From the NCBI GenBank assembly GCA_934650095.1, contig CAKUFT010000020.1:1-30551 (forward strand): a stretch of 30,551 nt of DNA, read 5' to 3'. The notes beneath the pieces are model-generated. The model searched no databases and was not told the DNA's origin. It saw nothing but the letters and a program-made list of their open reading frames with translations. The position numbers and the translations under genes were made by a program. This document shows positions 14,402 to 23,587 of this stretch, one piece after another. Each line of letters starts with the position of its first letter. Position 1 is the stretch's first letter. This stretch comes from an uncultured Collinsella sp. GTDB lineage: Bacteria; Actinomycetota; Coriobacteriia; Coriobacteriales; Coriobacteriaceae.

Positions 14402-16118
14402 TGCGGAAGTGACCGATTGCGCGGTACTTTTCGTAGCGGAGGTTGGTGAGCGTCGCATCGTCGAGCTGCCCAAGCGTATCGAAGGCATCAAATGCCGAGG
14501 ATATGACGGCGCCGGCGATCTCCTCATGCGACAGGCCCCTATCGTCAACGATGCCGTCGATGATGCCGAGCGCCAGCAGATCGGGGGCCGTGAGTTTAAG
14601 CGCCTCGGCAGCCTCATTCGCGCGCTCGGTATCCTTCCACAGGATCGACGCACAGGCCTCGGGGCTCACGACCGAATAGGCCGAGCTCGAGAGCATCAGG
14701 ATGCGGTCGGCCACGGACAGCGCCAGCGCGCCACCAGAGCCGCCCTCGCCTGTCACCACCGAGACAATCGGCGTCTTAAGGCCGCTCATCTCCATGAGAT
14801 TCTGGGCAATCGCCTCGCCCTGGCCGCGCTCCTCGGCACCGATGCCGCAAAACGCGCCCGAAGTATCAACCAGGCACAGAACCGGCCGGCCAAATTTCTC
14901 GGCTTGGTGCATCAGGCGACGTGCCTTGCGGTAGCCCTCGGGATGTGCCATACCAAAGTTGTGACGCATGCGCTCTTTGGTCGTGGTGCCGCGCTCGATG
15001 GCGATGACCGTTACGGGGTGTCCGTCTTTCCAGCCAATGCCAGCCACCACAGCAGCGTCGTCGCCAAAGTAACGGTCCCCGTGCAGCTCCACAAATCCAT
15101 CCAGGCCCAGCGAGATCATCTCACCTGCCGTGGCGCGATCCGCCGAGCGGGTCTGCTTGACAATCTCGAGCGCGGTTTTTGGTGCGGCCGAGCGCTTGAA
15201 CAAGTGTCCCAACTTTTTGCCGCGGCGACCCGTATGCACGATCTCATGCGGTGCCCCCAGGACGGGCGCGTGCCCTTCGTGCAGCGCCAGCAGCTCGCCT
15301 ACCGTGAGCGCAATCTCGCCACGCGGAACAACGGCATCGCAAAAGCCGTGCTCCAGCAAAAACTCGGAGCGCTGGAATCCCTTGGGCAGGCGTTTGTGCA
15401 TGTTCTGCTCGATCACGCGCGGGCCGGCAAATGCCGTCAGGGCATCGGGCTCGGCCAGGATAATGTCGCCCTCCATGGCAAAGCTCGCGGTTACGCCTCC
15501 GGTCGTGGGGTCGGTGAGCACCGTGATATACAGACCGCCCGCCTCGCTGTGGCGCCTAACCGCCGCAGAAATCTTGGCCATCTGCATAAGCGACGTCACA
15601 CCCTCTTGCATGCGCGCGCCGCCCGAAACGGTAAAACCGACAACCGGCAATCCCAGCTCGGTCGCACGCTCAAATGTGCGACAGATCTTCTCGCCCACCA
15701 CGGAACCCATCGAGCCCATCATAAAGTTGGCGTCCATAAAGAAGAGCGCCGTATCGCAACCGCAGATCTTGCCCCTGCCGCACACGACGGCATCGCGCTC
15801 GCCCGAACGCTCGCTCACGCTCTTGAGCTTGTCGGCATAGCCGGGAAACGAGAGGAAGTCCTCTGACGCCAGTTCGGCATCCCACTCCTCAAAGGTACCC
15901 GCGTCCACCGTCATGCGCATGCGCGCGCGACCGCTCACGCGAAAATGCTTGCCGCAACGGGGGCACACCTCGAGGTTGTCGTGCAGGCGTGCCTCATCTA
16001 TCACACGGCGGCACTCCGGACACTTGATAAACACGTGGCGCGCGGGAAACTCGGCGCACGACTCGGTTATCGGTCCCTCAAGGACATTGACCGTCTTCGC
16101 TTTTCTATTCATCAGCAT
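14394..16118 (-). CDS. accDA: Acetyl-CoA carboxylase carboxyltransferase, fused beta-alpha subunits (AccD-AccA)
   Basis: 574 residues. Residues 1 to about 285 are AccD: a four-cysteine zinc ribbon (Cys33, Cys36, Cys52, Cys55), then GFTVSGGARMQEGVTSLMQM. Residues from about 290 are AccA: DRATAGEMISLGLDGFVELH, then VDTSGAFCGIGAEERGQGEA. In E. coli the two are separate proteins forming an alpha2-beta2 enzyme; here one chain guarantees equal amounts. It transfers the carboxyl group from carboxybiotin on AccB to acetyl-CoA, making malonyl-CoA. Its start overlaps the accC stop (start ATG at 16118 or 16112). It is the last gene of the fab operon. Its final codon and stop lie in a type C repeat. Confidence 0.95.
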   Translation of the reverse strand: MLMNRKAKTVNVLEGPITESCAEFPARHVFIKCPECRRVIDEARLHDNLEVCPRCGKHFRVSGRARMRMTVDAGTFEEWDAELASEDFLSFPGYADKLKSVSERSGERDAVVCGRGKICGCDTALFFMDANFMMGSMGSVVGEKICRTFERATELGLPVVGFTVSGGARMQEGVTSLMQMAKISAAVRRHSEAGGLYITVLTDPTTGGVTASFAMEGDIILAEPDALTAFAGPRVIEQNMHKRLPKGFQRSEFLLEHGFCDAVVPRGEIALTVGELLALHEGHAPVLGAPHEIVHTGRRGKKLGHLFKRSAAPKTALEIVKQTRSADRATAGEMISLGLDGFVELHGDRYFGDDAAVVAGIGWKDGHPVTVIAIERGTTTKERMRHNFGMAHPEGYRKARRLMHQAEKFGRPVLCLVDTSGAFCGIGAEERGQGEAIAQNLMEMSGLKTPIVSVVTGEGGSGGALALSVADRILMLSSSAYSVVSPEACASILWKDTERANEAAEALKLTAPDLLALGIIDGIVDDRGLSHEEIAGAVISSAFDAFDTLGQLDDATLTNLRYEKYRAIGHFRTV

Positions 16119-17448
16119 AGAGATGCCCCATCAGATCGGTGTGATACATGCCCGACAAGAACTCGTCGTTTGCCAGCACGTCAAGCTGAAGCTCACTGTT
16201 TTCGCTCACGCCCTCAATCACGAGCTCGCCCAGGGCCGAGCGCATCTTGCGAATGGCGCCGTCGCGCGTGGGCGCACACACGATGAGCTTGCCGAGCATG
16301 GAGTCGTAGTACGGCGGAACTTTCGCTCCGGTAAACATGGCGGAATCCCAGCGCACGCGCGGGCCACCCGGCACACGCAACGCGGTGACCGTTCCGCACG
16401 ACGGCAGAAAGTCCGGCGTTTCGGCATTGATGCGGCACTCCATGGCGTGGTTGCGCACCGGCATGTCCTCCTGCTCAAAGGGCAGAGGCTGGCCGGCTGC
16501 CACGCGCAGCTGCCACTTGACCAAGTCGGTATCGGTCACAAACTCCGTAACCGGATGCTCCACCTGCAAGCGCGTGTTCATTTCCATAAAGTAGAAATTG
16601 CCGTCGTCCGAATACAGGAACTCGATGGTACCGGCTCCTTCGTAGCCGACGGCACGAGCCAGGTCGCGCGCTGCCTTGTGCATACGGGCACGAATATCAT
16701 CGTGCCCATCGAGGCACGGCGCGGGGCTCTCCTCGATCAGCTTTTGGTTGCGACGCTGCACCGAGCACTCGCGCTCGCCGAGCGAAAACACATGGCCCTG
16801 CTTATCGGCCATGATCTGCACCTCAACGTGGTGCGCCGGCGCGACGAACTTCTCCATGTAGCACTCGCCGTCGCCAAAGACGGCCTCGCCCTCGGCACGC
16901 GCCTCGATGAACGCCTTTGCCGCATCTTCCACACGCTCGACCTTGCGAATGCCGCGACCGCCACCGCCTGCACGCGCCTTAATAAGCACGGGGCAGCCGA
17001 TGCGCTCGGCCTCGGCCGTTGCCTCCTCGGGGCTTTTGAGCAAATCACAGCCCGGCACGATGGGCACGCCCGCCGCGGCAGCCGTTCGACGTGCGGCGTC
17101 CTTGTCGCCCATGCTGTCGATGACCTCGGCCGAGGGACCGACAAACGCCAGACCGTACTTGTCGCAGTCGCGCACGAAGCTCGCCTTCTCAGAGAAAAAG
17201 CCATAGCCGGGATGAATTGCCTTAGCTCCCGACTTTACGGCACAGGTGAGCACGGCATCGTCGTTGAGGTAGCTCTCGGCAAGACGCGGGCCGCCGATGC
17301 AATACGCCTCGTCGGCAAGCTGCACGTGTAGCGCGTCCGCATCGGCCGTGGAATAAACGGCGACGGTCTTGATGCCCATATCGCGGCACGCGCGGATAAC
17401 ACGGACCGCGACTTCGCCGCGGTTGGCGATGAGCACTTTGTCGAACAT
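16105..17448 (-). CDS. accC: Acetyl-CoA carboxylase, biotin carboxylase subunit
   Basis: 447 residues. The ATG at 17446-17448 gives MFDKVLIANRGEVAVRVI, the conserved N-terminus, and AGGAAGG precedes it; the open frame runs further upstream but that part overlaps fabZ in another frame. It contains the glycine-rich ATP-grasp loop ARAGGGGRGIRKV and the catalytic MEMNTRLQVEHPVTE. It carboxylates the biotin on AccB using ATP and bicarbonate. It lies 10 bp after fabZ and overlaps accDA. Confidence 0.96.
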   Translation of the reverse strand: MFDKVLIANRGEVAVRVIRACRDMGIKTVAVYSTADADALHVQLADEAYCIGGPRLAESYLNDDAVLTCAVKSGAKAIHPGYGFFSEKASFVRDCDKYGLAFVGPSAEVIDSMGDKDAARRTAAAAGVPIVPGCDLLKSPEEATAEAERIGCPVLIKARAGGGGRGIRKVERVEDAAKAFIEARAEGEAVFGDGECYMEKFVAPAHHVEVQIMADKQGHVFSLGERECSVQRRNQKLIEESPAPCLDGHDDIRARMHKAARDLARAVGYEGAGTIEFLYSDDGNFYFMEMNTRLQVEHPVTEFVTDTDLVKWQLRVAAGQPLPFEQEDMPVRNHAMECRINAETPDFLPSCGTVTALRVPGGPRVRWDSAMFTGAKVPPYYDSMLGKLIVCAPTRDGAIRKMRSALGELVIEGVSENSELQLDVLANDEFLSGMYHTDLMGHLYADE

Positions 17449-17458
17449 GAAGCCTTCC

Positions 17459-17881
17459 TTAACTTTCGTGCATGAGTGCAAAAGACATATCGGCGCGGCA
17501 GCAAACCTCACCGTTGACGCTCGCGGTACCCGTCGCAAAGCGGAACGGCCCGTGCGCACGCGTGATGGAGCACACCAGATCCACCGTGTCGCCCGGGCGC
17601 ACCGGACGCTTAAAGCGCACCTTGTCCAAACTCGTGTAGAACGGCGTCGCGCCGCGCGCCTCCTCATCGCCCATCAGCAGCACGCAGCAGTTCTGGGCGA
17701 GCATCTCGCACTGAATCACGCCGGGAACGACCGGGTTTCCCGGAAAATGCCCCTGCAAAAAGTACTCGTCGCCCGTAATCGTGATCTTGCCGTGGGCCTC
17801 GTCGCCCACCAGCTCGGCTTCGTCGAGCAAAAGCATCGGCTCGCGATGCGGCAACAGCTTCTTGAGCTCTTCTTTGTTCAT
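17459..17881 (-). CDS. fabZ: 3-hydroxyacyl-ACP dehydratase FabZ
   Basis: 140 residues from the ATG at 17879-17881; a GTG three codons upstream is possible, but GGATAGGTG fits the ATG. The catalytic pair is His45 and Glu59 in HFPGNPVVPGVIQCEM. It dehydrates beta-hydroxyacyl-ACP in fatty-acid elongation. It sits between accB and accC, a mixing of synthase and carboxylase genes often seen in Gram-positive fab operons. Its Shine-Dalgarno overlaps the accB stop. Confidence 0.95.
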   Translation of the reverse strand: MNKEELKKLLPHREPMLLLDEAELVGDEAHGKITITGDEYFLQGHFPGNPVVPGVIQCEMLAQNCCVLLMGDEEARGATPFYTSLDKVRFKRPVRPGDTVDLVCSITRAHGPFRFATGTASVNGEVCCRADMSFALMHES

Positions 17882-17890
17882 GGATATCAC

Positions 17891-18367
17891 CTATCCGATT
17901 CTCATGAGGCAGCTGCCAAACTCCACGAGGTCGCCGTCGGCCACGCAGATCTCGAGCACCTCGCCATCCGCCTCTGCCGTCACCTCGTTGAGAACCTTCA
18001 TGGCCTCGATGATGCAGAGGGTCTCGCCGGCCTTGACCTTGGAGCCCACGTGCACAAACGGCTCGTCGCCCGGCGCCGGGGCAGCATAGAAAACGCCGAC
18101 CATGGGAGCGGTCACCTCGGTGCCCTTGGGCTCCGGTGTGGCGGCAGGTGCCTGCGCGGCGGGCTCCGGTGCGGCGGCAGGCATAGCGACAGGAGCCACT
18201 GCCGGGGCAGTCACGGCACCCGGCATGGGCATGGGCACGGCAACCGGCTGCGCCGCACTCGCGCGCTCGAGTTCGACCGCGGTGCCATCGGGCTCCTCAA
18301 CGCGCACGCGCGTAAGGCCGCGGTCCTCCATAACATCGGCTATCTCGGCAAGTCTTTTGGAATCCAT
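17891..18367 (-). CDS. accB: Biotin carboxyl carrier protein of acetyl-CoA carboxylase
   Basis: 158 residues. The biotin attachment motif EAMKVLNEV places the biotinylated lysine at Lys124. Residues 38-82 are a flexible Pro/Ala-rich linker (PVAVPMPMPG and so on). The N-terminal part is a short conserved helix region. It carries carboxybiotin between AccC and AccDA. The ligase BirA, encoded divergently at the head of this operon, should modify it. Confidence 0.96.
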   Translation of the reverse strand: MDSKRLAEIADVMEDRGLTRVRVEEPDGTAVELERASAAQPVAVPMPMPGAVTAPAVAPVAMPAAAPEPAAQAPAATPEPKGTEVTAPMVGVFYAAPAPGDEPFVHVGSKVKAGETLCIIEAMKVLNEVTAEADGEVLEICVADGDLVEFGSCLMRIG

Positions 18368-18370
18368 GCT

Positions 18371-19618
18371 CTAGCTCCTCGTATATCTACGCAGCGCGAT
18401 GGCGGCGTTGTGCCCGCCAAAGCCCAGGTTGGTCGAAAGCGCCCAGGTAAGGTCGGCGCGAACCGCTCGATTAGGCGTATAGTCAAGATCGCAGGCGGGA
18501 TCGGGCGTGTGGTAGTTAATGGTCGGGGGCACCACGCCCTGCTCGAGCGCCATGGCGCAGGCCATGACCTCGATGGCCCCCGTGGCACCGATCATGTGCC
18601 CCGTCATCGACTTAGTCGACGAGACATGTGCGGCGCGCGCCGCGTCCTCGCCGAGCGCTCGCTTAATGCCCGCCGTCTCAGACGAATCATTGAGCTTGGT
18701 CGAGGTGCCGTGGGCGTTGATGTAGAGGCCCTCGGAAGGCTTGACGTCGCCCTCGGCCACCGCCAGCGATATCGCGCGGGCAATGCCGGCAGCCTCGGGA
18801 TCGGGGCTCGTGATGTGATAAGCATCATCGGTGTTACCGTAGCCCATGACCTCGGCATAAATGTGCGCACCGCGCGCCTGCGCATGTTCCATGCTCTCGA
18901 GTACCAGCACGCAGGCGCCCTCGCCCATCACAAAGCCGTCGCGATTCGCATCGAACGGACGGCATGCCGTCGACGGGTCAGGATTAGTGGTGAGTGCACG
19001 GCAGGACGTAAAGCCTGCAACGGCATCGGGGATAATGGCCGCCTCGGCGCCGCCCGCAAGGATTGCGTCCGCATAGCCGTGCTTGATAGCACGGAACGCC
19101 TCGCCCACCGCATGGGCCGAGGTCGCGCAAGCGGTCACGACGGGCAGGGTCGGTCCCTTTGCCTTGTGACGGATTGCGATATTGCCCGATGCCATGTTGG
19201 GGATCATCATCGCGATCATGTAAGGCGATGCGCGGCGGGGCCCACGATCGGCAATCGTGTGGACGTTGTCGACGAGCGTCGACATCCCGCCCACGCCCGA
19301 TCCCACGTACACGCCCAGGCGTTCGTGGTCGACGGCGCCCTCGACATCGAGCCCCGCATCGTGCATCGCCTCGTCCGAAGCCGCCATCGCAAACTGAACG
19401 CAGGGGTCGAGATGTTTGGCGTCACGCTTGCCAAAGTACTCGTTGCCGTCAAAGCCCTTGACCTCGGCCGCCACCTTGACGGTAAACGCATCGGTATCGA
19501 AGTGCGTGATCGGCCCGATGCCGCACGTACCGGCGCACATTGCCGCCCAGGTGGCAAGCGCGGTGTTGCCGAGCGGCGATACGGCACCGATGCCGGTGAT
19601 TGCAACTCTCTGTTCCAT
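18371..19618 (-). CDS. fabF: 3-oxoacyl-ACP synthase II (FabF)
   Basis: 415 residues from the ATG at 19616-19618; an adjacent ATG at 19621 is the alternative, both following GAGGAG. The catalytic triad is visible: Cys164 in VTACATSAHA, a His in INAHGTSTKLND and a His in STKSMTGHMIGATG. It condenses malonyl-ACP with the growing acyl chain. It is the only elongating condensing enzyme in the operon (no FabB). It lies 3 bp before accB and about 39 bp after fabG. Confidence 0.96.
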   Translation of the reverse strand: MEQRVAITGIGAVSPLGNTALATWAAMCAGTCGIGPITHFDTDAFTVKVAAEVKGFDGNEYFGKRDAKHLDPCVQFAMAASDEAMHDAGLDVEGAVDHERLGVYVGSGVGGMSTLVDNVHTIADRGPRRASPYMIAMMIPNMASGNIAIRHKAKGPTLPVVTACATSAHAVGEAFRAIKHGYADAILAGGAEAAIIPDAVAGFTSCRALTTNPDPSTACRPFDANRDGFVMGEGACVLVLESMEHAQARGAHIYAEVMGYGNTDDAYHITSPDPEAAGIARAISLAVAEGDVKPSEGLYINAHGTSTKLNDSSETAGIKRALGEDAARAAHVSSTKSMTGHMIGATGAIEVMACAMALEQGVVPPTINYHTPDPACDLDYTPNRAVRADLTWALSTNLGFGGHNAAIALRRYTRS

Positions 19619-19657
19619 CATGGTCTCCTCATCCAAGCCGTTCTTCGGCCCTGGTCT

Positions 19658-20431
19658 CTACATCGCTATTCCGCCGTCAACGCGTACGACTTCACCCGTA
19701 ATGTAGGCAGCCGCATCGCTCGCCAAAAAGCGCACCACGCCTGCCACTTCCTCGGGGCGCGCCATGCGCTTCAGGGGAATCTGCTCCTCGGTTGCCACGC
19801 GAACCTTCTCCAAAAGCTTTGCCGTCATATCGGTCTCGACAAAGCCGGGGGCGACGGCGTTAACCCTCACGCCGCGCGGCGCAAGCTCGCGCGCCACCGC
19901 CTTGGTCAGGCCAATCACGCCCGCCTTGGAGGCAGCGTAGTTGGCTTGCCCGGCATTACCCATCAGCCCCACAACCGAGCTCATGTTGATGACGCAACCG
20001 CCGCGCTGGCGCATAAAGGTCTTGGTGAGCGCGCGCGTCGTATTGAACGTGCCCTTGAGATTGACATCAAGCACGCGGTCGAAGGCATCGTCGCCCATGC
20101 GCATGAGCAGGCCATCGCTGGTGATGCCGGCGTTGTTGACGAGCGCCCAAATGGAGCCAAAGTCGCTCAGGACCGCTTCCGCGCACGCATTGACGGCAGC
20201 GGGGTCGGCCACGTCGCATTGATATGCGTGCGCCGTGGCGCCAGCCGCCTCGCAGGCTTCGCACGTCTCGTGTGCTGCATCGACGCTGCCGGCATAGACG
20301 ACGGCGATATCGTAGCCATCCTCCGCCAGACCGACAGCGCATGCGCGGCCGATACCGCGCGAGCCGCCCGTAACGAGCGCCACCCGACGTGTGTCGTTGC
20401 GCTCGAGTGCGCCATTGTTCAAGTTGCCCAT
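19658..20431 (-). CDS. fabG: 3-oxoacyl-ACP reductase FabG
   Basis: 257 residues. It has an SDR fold: TGGSRGIG (21-28), VNNAG (98-102), catalytic Ser152, Tyr165 and Lys169 (YAASK), and the C-terminal VRVDGGIAM. The first 15 residues are an extension ahead of the usual start, but the ATG has GGAA at good spacing. It reduces 3-oxoacyl-ACP with NADPH. Its place in the fab operon supports FabG over the many other SDR functions. Confidence 0.95.
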   Translation of the reverse strand: MGNLNNGALERNDTRRVALVTGGSRGIGRACAVGLAEDGYDIAVVYAGSVDAAHETCEACEAAGATAHAYQCDVADPAAVNACAEAVLSDFGSIWALVNNAGITSDGLLMRMGDDAFDRVLDVNLKGTFNTTRALTKTFMRQRGGCVINMSSVVGLMGNAGQANYAASKAGVIGLTKAVARELAPRGVRVNAVAPGFVETDMTAKLLEKVRVATEEQIPLKRMARPEEVAGVVRFLASDAAAYITGEVVRVDGGIAM

Positions 20432-20461
20432 GTCGTTCCTTTCGGGTTACAGCCCTGTGGG

Positions 20462-21388
20462 CTATGCGAGCTCGTCGGCAATAGCTGCGACCTGATCGGC
20501 CGTTTCGCACGAATACACGCGAACATCGCTCAGCGTACGCTTGACCAGGCCGGACAGCGTTTTTCCGGGACCGACCTCAATAAACGTGTCGATGCCCTGA
20601 TCCTGCAGAGTGTGCAGTGTGTCAACCCAGCGCACGGCATGGCTCACCTGGTTGGCCAAGACCTCCGATGCCGCTTGGGGGTCCGCCGGATAGGGCGCCG
20701 CCGTCATGTTTGCCACAACCGGAATGAGCACCGGGGACGGGGCGTGACCGGCTTGGATATACGTCGCCAGCCCCTCAGTCGCCTCGGCCATATAGGGGCT
20801 ATGGAATGCACCCGACACCGCGACCTTCATGGCACGGCCGCCCGCCTCTTTTACCAGAACGTCGAGCGCCTGCAGTGCCTCGGGCGCCCCGGCCACAACG
20901 GTCTGCTGGGGGCTGTTGTAGTTGACCGGCCAGCAGTCTTCGCCGGCCTGTTTTGCCAGGCCCTCGACTTGCGCCGCATCGAGCTTGATGACAGCACGCA
21001 TGCCGCCGGGGTGACGCTCGGCCGCCGCGGCCATCAATGCTGCACGCTCGCACACGAGCTCAAAACCCGCTCGCGTATCGAATGCCCCCGCAAAGGTGAG
21101 TGCCGCGACCTCGCCCAGCGAGAATCCCGCACAGGCGGCAGGTACCACGCTGCGCTCGCGCAAAGCAGCTGCGACCGCCAGGTCGTGCACGAACACGCAA
21201 GGCTGCGTGTTCTCGGTCTGCGAGAGCTCCTCCTTCGAGGCGCTCCGGCACTGCTCACTGGTCCCCGGGCGCACCTCGTCGGCGATCGCAAACACCTCGG
21301 CAGCCGCCGGCGATGCCTCGATCAAGTCGACGCCCATCGCCGGATGCTGGGCACCCTGGCCGGCGAACAAAAACGCTACGCTACCCAT
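20462..21388 (-). CDS. fabD: Malonyl-CoA:ACP transacylase FabD
   Basis: 308 residues from the ATG at 21386-21388, giving MGSVAFLFAGQGAQ; a GTG at 21412 with a better-spaced GAAGG is possible and would add eight residues. The nucleophile is Ser90 in GFSLGE and the catalytic His is His196 in SGAFHSPYM. It loads malonyl onto ACP. It overlaps the fabK stop by 13 bases, implying translational coupling. Confidence 0.95.
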   Translation of the reverse strand: MGSVAFLFAGQGAQHPAMGVDLIEASPAAAEVFAIADEVRPGTSEQCRSASKEELSQTENTQPCVFVHDLAVAAALRERSVVPAACAGFSLGEVAALTFAGAFDTRAGFELVCERAALMAAAAERHPGGMRAVIKLDAAQVEGLAKQAGEDCWPVNYNSPQQTVVAGAPEALQALDVLVKEAGGRAMKVAVSGAFHSPYMAEATEGLATYIQAGHAPSPVLIPVVANMTAAPYPADPQAASEVLANQVSHAVRWVDTLHTLQDQGIDTFIEVGPGKTLSGLVKRTLSDVRVYSCETADQVAAIADELA

Positions 21389-22320
21389 GCGGACGCACCC
21401 TTCAAGACGCACTCAGCGCCTTCGACCAGATCGTCAACGATCTCGCGCGCGCTCTGACGCTCGTTGACCATGCCGGCAATCTGCCCGCACAGATACGAGC
21501 CCTCTTCGTAATTACCGTCCTTTGCGGCCTTGCGAAGTGCGCCCGTGCCCATGGCACCGAGTTCCTCGGGGCTTGCGCCCGCCGCCTCGCTCTTGGCATA
21601 GGCGTTGGTGAAGGGGCTCTTAAGGGCGCGAACCGGATGTCCCGTCGAGCGACCGGTCGCACGCGTCGACGTGTCGCCCGCCTTGAGCACCAGCTCTTTG
21701 TACTGCTCGGATACGGTGCATTCGTTTGCAACCAAAAAGCGTGTACCTACCTGGACGCCAACGGCACCCAGCATAAAGGCGGCTGCCACACCGCGACCAT
21801 CGGCGATGCCGCCGGCCGCCACAACGGGGATATCCACTGCATCCACCACCTGCGGAACAAGCGCCATCGTCGAGGTCTCGCCAATATGTCCACCTGATTC
21901 GGTGCCCTCGGCAACCACGGCAGTGGCTCCACGACGCGCCACGAGACGCGCCAGCGCCACCGAAGCCACGACGGGAATAACTTTGATGCCTGCATCGCTC
22001 CAGGCCTTCATGTACTTGGTGGGATTGCCGGCGCCAGTCACCACAACGGGCACCCGCTCATCAATCACCACTTGTGCGACCTCGTCGACAAACGGGCTCA
22101 TGAGCATAACGTTGACGCCAAAGGGCTTATCCGTCTTGGCGCGCAGCTCGTGGATCTGGTCGCGCAGCCAGTTGGCATCGGCATTCATAGCCGCGATAAT
22201 CCCTAAGCCGCCCGCCTCGGACACGGCGGACGCCAGCGAGGCATCGGCAATCCAGGCCATACCGCCCTGAAACACGGGTTTTTCGATACCGAGCAGATCG
22301 CAGAGAGGAGTCTTGAGCAT
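21376..22320 (-). CDS. fabK: Enoyl-ACP reductase II (FabK, FMN-dependent)
   Basis: 314 residues with the nitronate monooxygenase/FabK TIM-barrel fold: PVFQGGMAWIADASLASAVS at the start, catalytic His145 in GTESGGHIGE, and VAAGGIADGRGVAAAFMLGA. It catalyses the last step of each elongation cycle. No FabI, FabL or FabV is in the window. Position between acpP and fabD is as in streptococcal fab operons, which supports FabK over a nitronate monooxygenase. FabK enzymes are insensitive to triclosan, so tolerance is expected if this is the only enoyl reductase. Confidence 0.93.
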   Translation of the reverse strand: MLKTPLCDLLGIEKPVFQGGMAWIADASLASAVSEAGGLGIIAAMNADANWLRDQIHELRAKTDKPFGVNVMLMSPFVDEVAQVVIDERVPVVVTGAGNPTKYMKAWSDAGIKVIPVVASVALARLVARRGATAVVAEGTESGGHIGETSTMALVPQVVDAVDIPVVAAGGIADGRGVAAAFMLGAVGVQVGTRFLVANECTVSEQYKELVLKAGDTSTRATGRSTGHPVRALKSPFTNAYAKSEAAGASPEELGAMGTGALRKAAKDGNYEEGSYLCGQIAGMVNERQSAREIVDDLVEGAECVLKGASAWVA

Positions 22321-22322
22321 TA

Positions 22323-22559
22323 CTACTTCTCCAATGCCGCCTCGACCGTATCGACAAACTCGCCGACCGTCTTGGGGTTCTCCTCGGTATCGAGCTGAAT
22401 GCCAAACTCGTCCTCGACGGCGACGAGGATCTCGACGGTACCCAGGCTGTCGAGGCCAATCTCCTCGAGCGTGGACTCGGGCTTCATCTCGACATCGTCA
22501 AGGCCGGCGGTCTCGCGGATAACGTCGCAAACGCGCTCGAAGGTCTTCTGATCTGCCAT
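22323..22559 (-). CDS. acpP: Acyl carrier protein
   Basis: 78 residues, acidic. The phosphopantetheine site is Ser38 in GLDSLGTVE. It shuttles the growing acyl chain between the Fab enzymes. It lies between fabH and fabK with 2 bp to the latter. Confidence 0.95.
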   Translation of the reverse strand: MADQKTFERVCDVIRETAGLDDVEMKPESTLEEIGLDSLGTVEILVAVEDEFGIQLDTEENPKTVGEFVDTVEAALEK

Positions 22560-22611
22560 GGTAGTTCTCCTTTGTTTGTGCCCTGGGGGCGTTTTTATGT
22601 CCTATGTGCAA

Positions 22612-23571
22612 CTACTTCCAGCGAAGCAGGTAGCCACCTATATCCAGACCGGCGCCAAATCCAACCAAGGCGATCGCGTCGCCCGGGCAAAGCGCGCCAG
22701 TGTCTGCCAGCCGGTCGAGGGCAAGCGGAATGCAGGCGCTCGAGATGTTGCCGGTCTCACGCAGCGTACGGACCACGCGGTCGTCCGGCACGCCTAGGCG
22801 CTTGACCGCCTGGCTCAAAATTCGTTCGTTGGCCTGATGGAATACAAAATGGTCGATGTCCTCAACCGCGATACTTGCGTCGCTCGCGAGCTTGTTGACC
22901 GTGTCGCAGATCGCATTGACGCCAAACTTGAACACGCGGCGGCCGTTCATGGAGAGCACGCTCTCGCGGTCCTGCGCCGTCTTATACGGCGAGGAGCCCG
23001 CCAATCCGGGGACGCGCAGTGTTTCGACGTCAGGCGACGTCGAAAGCTCAACGGCGAGGGGATTCTCTCCCCCGGCCTCTATGACCGCAGCACCCGCGCC
23101 ATCGCCAAAGAGCACGCACGTTGCACGGTCGGTCCAATCGAGCGCGCGCGTCATCTGCTCGGCTGCAACGACCAGCACGTGTTTGGCGCGACCGCGGGCG
23201 ATATAGCCCTCGGCGACATCGAGCGCAAATACGAAGCCGGCACAAGCCGCCGAAACGTCGAAGGCAGGACATGTGGCACCCAGGCGCTCAGCAACGGCGC
23301 ACGCTTCGGCGGGAACAAGGTGGTCACCCGTCGTCGTCGAGCAGACGATCAGATCCAACTGGCTCGCGTCGATTCCGGACACCTGGAGTGCCCGCTCGCT
23401 CGCCGCTACGGCAAGGTCGTCAAGTGACTCGGTGGTGCAGACGTGGCGGCTCTTGATGCCTGTGCGGGTAAATATCCACTCATCCGAGGTATCGAGGAAC
23501 TCGGACAGCTCGTCATTGGAAACACTGCGCTTGGGAAGCGCCGAGCCTGTTCCAAGAATCGTGAAACCCAT
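22612..23571 (-). CDS. fabH: 3-oxoacyl-ACP synthase III (FabH)
   Basis: 319 residues from the ATG at 23569-23571, which follows a perfect GGAGG. The open frame continues upstream through the promoter region but that part is not FabH. Catalytic residues are Cys110 in SAACAGFVFAL, His in FHQANERI and Asn in GNISSACIPLAL. It starts fatty-acid synthesis by condensing an acyl-CoA with malonyl-ACP; its acyl preference sets straight versus branched chains. It is the first gene of the operon and the natural control point. Confidence 0.96.
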   Translation of the reverse strand: MGFTILGTGSALPKRSVSNDELSEFLDTSDEWIFTRTGIKSRHVCTTESLDDLAVAASERALQVSGIDASQLDLIVCSTTTGDHLVPAEACAVAERLGATCPAFDVSAACAGFVFALDVAEGYIARGRAKHVLVVAAEQMTRALDWTDRATCVLFGDGAGAAVIEAGGENPLAVELSTSPDVETLRVPGLAGSSPYKTAQDRESVLSMNGRRVFKFGVNAICDTVNKLASDASIAVEDIDHFVFHQANERILSQAVKRLGVPDDRVVRTLRETGNISSACIPLALDRLADTGALCPGDAIALVGFGAGLDIGGYLLRWK

Positions 23572-23587
23572 CGCTAACCTCCTTTGA

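Noticed and set aside
14354..14653. An upstream extension of the PTS gene into accDA
   Set aside because: It overlaps accDA in another frame and passes through the type C repeat. The ATG at 14353 with GAAAGG is a proper start.
17369..21457. An open frame of about 1362 codons on the plus strand across the fab genes
   Set aside because: It is antisense to seven well-recognised genes with catalytic motifs, has no ribosome binding site of note and a His/Arg/Gly-rich composition typical of antisense frames in GC-rich coding DNA.
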